The position numbers and the translations under genes were made by a program. Below, in pieces: positions 58,853 through 64,000 of a stretch of DNA of 64,000 nt (within the stretch, counting starts at the first letter, position 1; every line of letters starts with the position of its first letter). The stretch covers positions 1-64,000 of the forward strand of contig JAHBYU010000016.1 in NCBI GenBank assembly GCA_019635775.1. Reading direction: 5' to 3'. This DNA is from Rhizobiaceae bacterium. GTDB taxonomy: Bacteria > Pseudomonadota > Alphaproteobacteria > Rhizobiales > Rhizobiaceae. The notes beneath the pieces were generated by a model. It ran no database searches. It was not told the DNA's origin and saw only the letters and a program-made list of their open reading frames with translations.

Positions 58853-60271
58853 CTAGTCGTCCAGCACCCAGGTGTCTTTTGTTCCACCGCCCTGCGAGGA
58901 GTTCACCACCAGCGACCCCTGCTTGAGCGCGACGCGTGTCAGCCCGCCCGGCACGATCTGGATACGGTCCGAAACCAGCACGAACGGCCGAAGGTCGACA
59001 TGGCGCGGCGACAGGCCCGCTTCTGTCATGATGGGGCAGGTCGACAGCGAAAGCGTAGGCTGGGCGATGTAGTTGCTGGGCTTGGCCGCCAGCTTCTTGG
59101 AGAAGTCTTCGCGTTCCTTCTTCGTCGCCGTCGGGCCTACCAGCATCCCGTATCCGCCCGAACCGTGAACTTCCTTTACCACCAGGTCTTTTAGGTTCTC
59201 CTGTACGTATTTCAGACTGTCCGGTTCCGAGCATCGCCAGGTCTGGATGTTTTGCAGGATTGCCTTCCGACCCGTGTAGAATTCCACGATGTCGGGCATG
59301 TAGGAATAGATCGCCTTGTCGTCCGCGATGCCGGTTCCCGGCGCGTTGGCGATGGTTATGTTGCCGGCGCGGTAAACATCCATGATGCCGGGTACGCCGA
59401 GCGCCGAGTCCGGCCGGAACGTCAGCGGATCGAGAAAGGCGTCGTCCACCCGCCGGTAGAGCACGTCGATCTGCTTGTATCCCTCGGTGGTGCGCATCGC
59501 GACGTGACCGTCAACCACGCGCAGGTCGTGCCCCTCCACGAGTTCAACGCCCATCTGGTCGGCAAGGAAGGCATGTTCGAAATAGGCCGAGTTGTAGCTG
59601 CCGGGTGTCAGCACGGCGATGGTCGGCGTCCCGCGCAGGTTTTCGGGGCGCACGGCCGCAAGCGACTGGCGAAGCAACTGCGGATAGTTCTCGACCGGCC
59701 TCACCCGGATCTTCTGGAACAGCTCGGGAAAGAGCTGCATCATCGTTTCCCGGTTCTCCAGCATGTAGGAGACCCCGGAAGGTGTCCGAGCATTGTCCTC
59801 GAGGACGAAGAACTCGTTTTCGGCGGTCCGTACGATGTCGACGCCGATGATATGCGTGTAGACCCCTGCTGGGGGTCGCACCCCGATCATTTCGGGAAGG
59901 AAGGCTTCGTTTTCCGCGATGAGCCGCTTGGGCACGCGACCCGCACGCAAAATTTCCTGACGGTGATAGATGTCGTCGAGGAAGGCGTTCAGGGCCTGCA
60001 CCCGTTGCTCTATGCCCTGGGTAAGGCGCCGCCATTCCGTTCCGGACAGGATACGCGGAACGATGTCGAACGGGATCAGGCGCTCGGCCGCCTCTTCCTC
60101 TCCGTAGACCGCGAACGTAATGCCCGTCTTTCGGAACACGCGTTCGGCGTCGCGCATCTTCTCGCTTAGTCTTGCCGGATCCTGCTGCTGCCACCAACGA
60201 TCATAGGCAGCATATGATTGTCGAACGCCGGTGCTATCCGGCTGCATTTCATCGAACGCTACCAAGCGCAT
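58853..60271 (-). CDS. Circularly permuted ATP-grasp type 2 protein
   Basis: About 472 residues. Family landmarks: RQSYAAYDRWWQQQDPARLS, FVLEDNARTPSGVSYMLENR (metal/ATP-binding region), PTIAVLTPGSYNSAYFEHAF, and DLVVKEVHGSGGYGMLVGPT. These proteins are predicted to ligate amino or carboxylate groups using ATP, possibly making a peptide tag. The start is uncertain: an ATG six codons upstream is possible. First gene of the four-gene cluster. The 318 nt upstream (60272-60589) contain no convincing gene. Confidence 0.9.
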   Translation of the reverse strand: MRLVAFDEMQPDSTGVRQSYAAYDRWWQQQDPARLSEKMRDAERVFRKTGITFAVYGEEEAAERLIPFDIVPRILSGTEWRRLTQGIEQRVQALNAFLDDIYHRQEILRAGRVPKRLIAENEAFLPEMIGVRPPAGVYTHIIGVDIVRTAENEFFVLEDNARTPSGVSYMLENRETMMQLFPELFQKIRVRPVENYPQLLRQSLAAVRPENLRGTPTIAVLTPGSYNSAYFEHAFLADQMGVELVEGHDLRVVDGHVAMRTTEGYKQIDVLYRRVDDAFLDPLTFRPDSALGVPGIMDVYRAGNITIANAPGTGIADDKAIYSYMPDIVEFYTGRKAILQNIQTWRCSEPDSLKYVQENLKDLVVKEVHGSGGYGMLVGPTATKKEREDFSKKLAAKPSNYIAQPTLSLSTCPIMTEAGLSPRHVDLRPFVLVSDRIQIVPGGLTRVALKQGSLVVNSSQGGGTKDTWVLDD

Positions 60272-60589
60272 ACTCCCCTGTGACACCATTTCAAAATGTC
60301 TCGCGCGGGAAAAGCAAGGGCAATCGCCGAAAAAGGCTAGGTTTTGATCATTTGTCGAAATTTGCTGAAAATGCAGGCACGGACCGCGTCAGGACAAGCG
60401 AAAACTGCACACTTGCCATGCAACTCGCCGGGCAGACGTTTTGCCAGGACAGAATTGCGGGGCGGAATCGCCAGGGAAGAGCGTTAAGCCGACATGTCAT
60501 GAGACTGAACCAAACGAGCGCGCTGCGCGTATCACGTTTGAGACTGATTTCCGGATAGCTCCAGATCCGGCCCACAAAGGGGACTGACC

Positions 60590-61009
60590 ATGAGCATAGC
60601 CCGTCCTGCACTGCTCGCATTTGTCGCCCTGCTCCCCTCTCTCGCTTTCGCCGGCGATACGGACGTGCGGGCCGCGCAGGGCACGGTTGAATCTCAGCTC
60701 AGGGCCTTCCAGTCCAACAACGGCGAGCTTGCCTATTCCTTCGCGGCTCCAAGCATCAAGCGGATGTTCCCGACCGTCGACATCTTCATGGGCATGGTCG
60801 ACACAGCCTATCAGCCCGTCCGAAAGCCCCGGAGTTTTTCATTCGGCGAGGCTAAGGAACTGGGCAATGGCAGGATTGAACAGGATGTGCTGCTTACCGG
60901 CCCGGACGGTCTGGAATACGAGGCCGAGTATACGCTTGAGCTGCAGCCTGACGGAATCTACCGCATCACAAGCGTGAGGCTGAAGAAGTCGCAGGCCATA
61001 GGCGCCTAG
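60590..61009 (+). CDS. DUF4864 family exported protein
   Basis: A 139-residue protein with a signal peptide ([20 protein letters not shown]) and the DUF4864 pattern [20 protein letters not shown], then [20 protein letters not shown] and a C-terminal beta-rich part. A GGGGA RBS precedes the ATG. The stop codon region overlaps the convergent tgt by 4 nt. Function unknown. Confidence 0.8.
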   Translation: MSIARPALLAFVALLPSLAFAGDTDVRAAQGTVESQLRAFQSNNGELAYSFAAPSIKRMFPTVDIFMGMVDTAYQPVRKPRSFSFGEAKELGNGRIEQDVLLTGPDGLEYEAEYTLELQPDGIYRITSVRLKKSQAIGA

Positions 61010-62136
61010 AGCGCGGGCAGGTCGCCTCGCGCCCAGCCCTCGGAGATTTCTGCGGATCGCTCGGCAAATCTCCCCGCCTCGATCGCGTCACGGATATCGC
61101 GCATCAGCCGCTGATAGTAGGCGAGATTGTTCCAGGTCAGCAGCATCGCACCCAGCGCTTCCTGAGAGCGCACTAGGTGATGCAGATAGGCGCGTGAGTA
61201 GTCCCTAGCGGCGGGGCAATCGCTTTCTTCGTCGAGCGGGCGCGGGTCGTCGGCATGGCGCGCGTTGCGCAGGTTTATCTTGCCGCGCCGCGTGTATGCG
61301 AGGCCATGCCGCCCTGCCCTTGTCGGCATGACGCAGTCGAACATGTCGATGCCCCGCGCCACCGATTTCAGGATGTCGTCAGGCGTACCAACTCCCATCA
61401 GATAGCGCGGTTTTTCATCCGGAAGCTCGGGACAGGTGATGTCGAGCATCTCGAGCATCACCGCCTGCGGCTCGCCGACGGCAAGGCCGCCGACCGCATA
61501 TCCTTTCAGATCCAGCGCCTTCAACGCCTGCGCCGACCGCACGCGCAGATTTGGGACATCGCCACCCTGCACGATGCCGAACATCGCCTTGCCCGGCTGG
61601 TTGCCGAATGCCGTCTTGCAGCGCTCTGCCCATCGCAGCGACAGCTCCATGGCGCGCTCGATCTCCTTCGGCTCGGCTGGCAGCGCCACGCATTCGTCGA
61701 GCTGCATCTGGATATCGGAATCGAGCAGCCCCTGTATCTCGATCGACCGTTCCGGGGACATGTCGTATGCCGCGCCATCGATATGCGAGCGGAAAGTCAC
61801 GCCGTTCTCGGTCAGCTTCCTGAGCTGCGACAGCGACATCACCTGGAAGCCGCCGCTGTCGGTCAGGATCGGATGCGGCCAGCGTGCGAACTCATGCAGC
61901 CCGCCCAGCCGCGCCATCCGCTCCGCGCCCGGCCGAAGCATCAGATGGTAGGTGTTGCCGAGAATGATGTCGGAGCCAAGCTCGCGCACCTGATCGAGAT
62001 ACATTGCCTTGACAGTGCCAGCGGTGCCCACCGGCATGAATGCCGGCGTTCGCACGGTCCCGCGCGGCATCGACACCTCGCCGCGCCTGGCTTTCCCATC
62101 TGTTGCGAGAACCCGGAACGTGAAGGTTTCGCTCAT
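61006..62136 (-). CDS. tgt: tRNA-guanine transglycosylase
   Basis: A 376-residue enzyme exchanging guanine-34 for preQ1 in GUN tRNAs. [35 protein letters not shown] (catalytic Asp) and [20 protein letters not shown] are signatures; [14 protein letters not shown] holds the second Asp. Zinc ligands appear in [20 protein letters not shown], although the expected Cys cluster seems shortened to a single visible Cys there. Overlaps the queA stop by 4 nt. Confidence 0.93.
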   Translation of the reverse strand: MSETFTFRVLATDGKARRGEVSMPRGTVRTPAFMPVGTAGTVKAMYLDQVRELGSDIILGNTYHLMLRPGAERMARLGGLHEFARWPHPILTDSGGFQVMSLSQLRKLTENGVTFRSHIDGAAYDMSPERSIEIQGLLDSDIQMQLDECVALPAEPKEIERAMELSLRWAERCKTAFGNQPGKAMFGIVQGGDVPNLRVRSAQALKALDLKGYAVGGLAVGEPQAVMLEMLDITCPELPDEKPRYLMGVGTPDDILKSVARGIDMFDCVMPTRAGRHGLAYTRRGKINLRNARHADDPRPLDEESDCPAARDYSRAYLHHLVRSQEALGAMLLTWNNLAYYQRLMRDIRDAIEAGRFAERSAEISEGWARGDLPAL

Positions 62137-63215
62137 GACTTTTCCGCCCGGGACAGCAGGCTGCCATCGCCATAGGAATAGAAGCGGTAGCCGCTTGAGA
62201 TAGCGTGAGCATACGCCGCACGCATGCGCTCCAGTCCGGCAAACGCCGAAACCAGCATGAAAAGCGTGGAACGCGGGAGGTGGAAGTTGGTGACCAGCGC
62301 ATCCACCACGCGAAAGCGATAGCCCGGCGTGATGAAGATGTCGGTGGCGCCTGACCATTCGGTCATCGTGCCGTCCTCGCGAGCGGCACTTTCGAGCAGG
62401 CGCAGCGACGTGGTGCCAACACAGACGATCCGGCGACCACTGGCCTTGGCGGTGTTGATTGCTTCGGCTGTCGTGGCAGAGACATGGCCGGTTTCGGCAT
62501 GCATCTTGTGATCGTTCGTGTCGTCCGCCTTGACCGGCAGGAACGTGCCGGCCCCGACATGCAGCGTCACAAAATGCCGTTCCACGCCGCGCGCGTCCAG
62601 CGCCGAGAACAGCTCGGGCGTGAAATGCAGCCCGGCGGTGGGTGCCGCGACCGCGCCTTCCTCGCGCGCATAGATGGTCTGGTAGTCGGAGCGATCGCGC
62701 TCGTCCTCGGCCCGTTTGGAAGCGATGTAGGGCGGCAGCGGCACATGGCCGACCGCTTCGAGCGCCTCATCGAGGAAGGCCCCTGCCACGTCGAAGGCGA
62801 GCAGGACCTCGCCGCCTTCGCGCTTCTCGACCACGGTCGCATCCAGCTTCCCAAGAAAGCAGGAATTGCCGTCATGGCCGAAATGGATGCGGTCGCCGGC
62901 CGAGACGCGCTTGCCGGGTCGGGCAAAGGCGAGCCAGCGATCTGGAGCAGTGCGCATGTGCAGGGTGACGTCTACACGCGCGCTTGCGTCGCCGCGTACC
63001 CGCATGCCGGAAAGCTGCGCCGGGATCACCTTGGTGTCGTTGAAGATCAGCAGGTCGCCGGGGTCGAGCAGCGTCGGCAGGTTGCGCACGATCCTGTCTT
63101 CCAGCTCGCCTTCCGCGCGCACGACGAGGAGCCTGGCTGAATCGCGCGGGCTTGCGGGTCGCAGCGCAATGCGCTCTTCGGGAAGGTCGAAATCGAAAAG
63201 ATCGACGCGCATCAA
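62133..63215 (-). CDS. queA: S-adenosylmethionine:tRNA ribosyltransferase-isomerase
   Basis: A 360-residue QueA, converting preQ1-tRNA to epoxyqueuosine-tRNA. [59 protein letters not shown] and [19 protein letters not shown] are family segments. It overlaps tgt and the upstream YdcZ-like gene by 4 nt each, so all three are translationally coupled. Confidence 0.96.
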   Translation of the reverse strand: MMRVDLFDFDLPEERIALRPASPRDSARLLVVRAEGELEDRIVRNLPTLLDPGDLLIFNDTKVIPAQLSGMRVRGDASARVDVTLHMRTAPDRWLAFARPGKRVSAGDRIHFGHDGNSCFLGKLDATVVEKREGGEVLLAFDVAGAFLDEALEAVGHVPLPPYIASKRAEDERDRSDYQTIYAREEGAVAAPTAGLHFTPELFSALDARGVERHFVTLHVGAGTFLPVKADDTNDHKMHAETGHVSATTAEAINTAKASGRRIVCVGTTSLRLLESAAREDGTMTEWSGATDIFITPGYRFRVVDALVTNFHLPRSTLFMLVSAFAGLERMRAAYAHAISSGYRFYSYGDGSLLSRAEKS

Positions 63216-63661
63216 CTCAGTCGCATCAGGATCGCGCCGGCAAGCACCAGAAGCGCGCCAGAAAGTCGTCCGATCGAGATTTCCCGCACGGCCATTCCAA
63301 GAAATCCGATGCGATCGAGTAACAACGCAGCGAGCAGCTGCCCGGCCACGAGAAACGCCATGACTACAGCCGCGCCGAGACGCGGGATCAGGATCGTGGT
63401 GATCGTCACATAGGAACCGCCAAGGATTCCGCCAGCGACGAACAGCCAGGGGGACGGCGCTTTGAGGTCTATCGACATGCCCTGGCTGCGCATGACGAAC
63501 AGCGTGACGATGCCAAGCACCACCGCGCCGGACAGGAACGAGAAGGCAGCGGCCGCGACCGGCAGGCCAAGGCCGCGCGCCAGTTGCGCGTTGATCGGCG
63601 CCTGGGCGGCGAGGAGCGCACCGGCAAGCATGCCCAGCAAGGACCAGAAAACACCGATCAT
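63212..63661 (-). CDS. DMT-type YdcZ-family membrane protein
   Basis: A 149-residue protein with five hydrophobic helices ([97 protein letters not shown]). The pattern fits the YdcZ (formerly DUF606) small drug/metabolite transporter family. Lies between the cyclophilin gene and queA. Substrate unknown. Confidence 0.85.
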   Translation of the reverse strand: MIGVFWSLLGMLAGALLAAQAPINAQLARGLGLPVAAAAFSFLSGAVVLGIVTLFVMRSQGMSIDLKAPSPWLFVAGGILGGSYVTITTILIPRLGAAVVMAFLVAGQLLAALLLDRIGFLGMAVREISIGRLSGALLVLAGAILMRLS

Positions 63662-63688
63662 CGCGTTCGCGCCCTCAACCCGCCCGTC

Positions 63689-64000
63689 TTACTTGACGTC
63701 TGCGGCTACCTTCATCGAGACGATCTTGTCGGGATCCTGCACCGGTTCGCCGCGCTTGATCTTGTCGACATTCTCCATGCCTTCGATCACCTGGCCCCAC
63801 ACCGTATACTGGCGGTTCAGGAAGCCTGCGTCCTCGAAGCAGATGAAGAACTGAGAGTTTGCCGAGTTCGGGTTCTGGGCGCGCGCCATGGAAGCGGTGC
63901 CGCGTGCGTGGTTCATGTTGGAGAACTCGGCCTTCAGGTCCGGCTTGTCGGAACCGCCCATGCCTGCGCGGGCCGGGTTGAAGTCCTTGCCGTCCGTCTT
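63689..64000 (-). CDS. Cyclophilin-type peptidyl-prolyl isomerase (C-terminal part)
   Basis: The 5' part lies beyond the window end; about 103 C-terminal residues are present. Cyclophilin landmarks: FSNMNHARGTASMARAQNPN, SANSQFFICFEDAGFLNRQY and VWGQVIEGMENVDKIKRGEP. In Alphaproteobacteria ppi genes commonly precede queA-tgt, as here. Confidence 0.93.
   Translation of the reverse strand, partial: KTDGKDFNPARAGMGGSDKPDLKAEFSNMNHARGTASMARAQNPNSANSQFFICFEDAGFLNRQYTVWGQVIEGMENVDKIKRGEPVQDPDKIVSMKVAADVK

Noticed and set aside
60348-60620. Minus-strand 90-codon frame upstream of the DUF4864 gene
   Set aside because: No RBS, unusual Cys/Trp/Arg composition, and overlap with the supported DUF4864 start.

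Overview
The window is a GC-rich chromosomal stretch of an alphaproteobacterium of the order Rhizobiales. Gene order and protein families suggest Phyllobacteriaceae (Mesorhizobium-like). Supporting signs are the kdsA-eno-ftsB-pdhABC string, a pyruvate dehydrogenase E1-beta with its own lipoyl domain, BA14K and DUF2865 proteins, a chvE-gguABC/gbpR sugar locus, a urtABCDE urea transporter and the rhizobial glpRDSTPQUVK glycerol locus. Placement is inferred from gene content only. There is no rRNA operon, CRISPR array, intact prophage or intact insertion sequence.

Layout. 0-8 kb: central metabolism on the minus strand (pdhC partial, pdhB, pdhA, an FtsB-like divisome protein, eno), a tiny lipoprotein-like ORF with its own terminator, a PRC-barrel protein, kdsA, tRNA-Trp and tuf. 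8.4-11.4 kb: xth, tRNA-Gly, tRNA-Tyr, rlmB, a BA14K protein, a two-helix membrane peptide and tRNA-Thr. 11.4-12.45 kb: about 1 kb bounded by a repeat of the tRNA-Thr 3' half, probably the relic of an integrated element. 12.5-28 kb: mostly housekeeping (gatB, maeB, gltX, nadE) mixed with envelope proteins, acetyltransferases, an MFS transporter, an L,D-transpeptidase, a 3-methyladenine-glycosylase-like protein and two tandem GT8 glycosyltransferases.

28-34 kb: urtABCDE for urea uptake, preceded by a near-consensus sigma-54 promoter, so nitrogen control is expected. 34-43 kb: a secreted protein, a stand-alone Ku, an HWE-type histidine kinase, then gguC-gguB-gguA-chvE with the divergent LysR regulator gbpR. 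43-44.5 kb: a small membrane protein, a colicin-immunity-like protein whose upstream partner seems cut off at tRNA-Lys, and a second BA14K protein.

44.5-54.8 kb: a complete glycerol locus: DeoR repressor (glpR), glycerol-3-phosphate dehydrogenase (glpD), ABC importer (glpS, T, P, Q, U, V) and glycerol kinase (glpK), with two candidate GlpR operators. 54.8-60.3 kb: an aromatic-amino-acid-decarboxylase-type enzyme next to a four-gene cluster made of a circularly permuted ATP-grasp protein, an alpha-E protein, a transglutaminase-like protein and the proteasome-related hydrolase Anbu. This last cluster recurs in bacteria but its substrate is unknown, and it is the best candidate here for an incompletely described system. 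60.5-64 kb: a DUF4864 protein and the ppi/ydcZ-like/queA/tgt group for queuosine tRNA modification.
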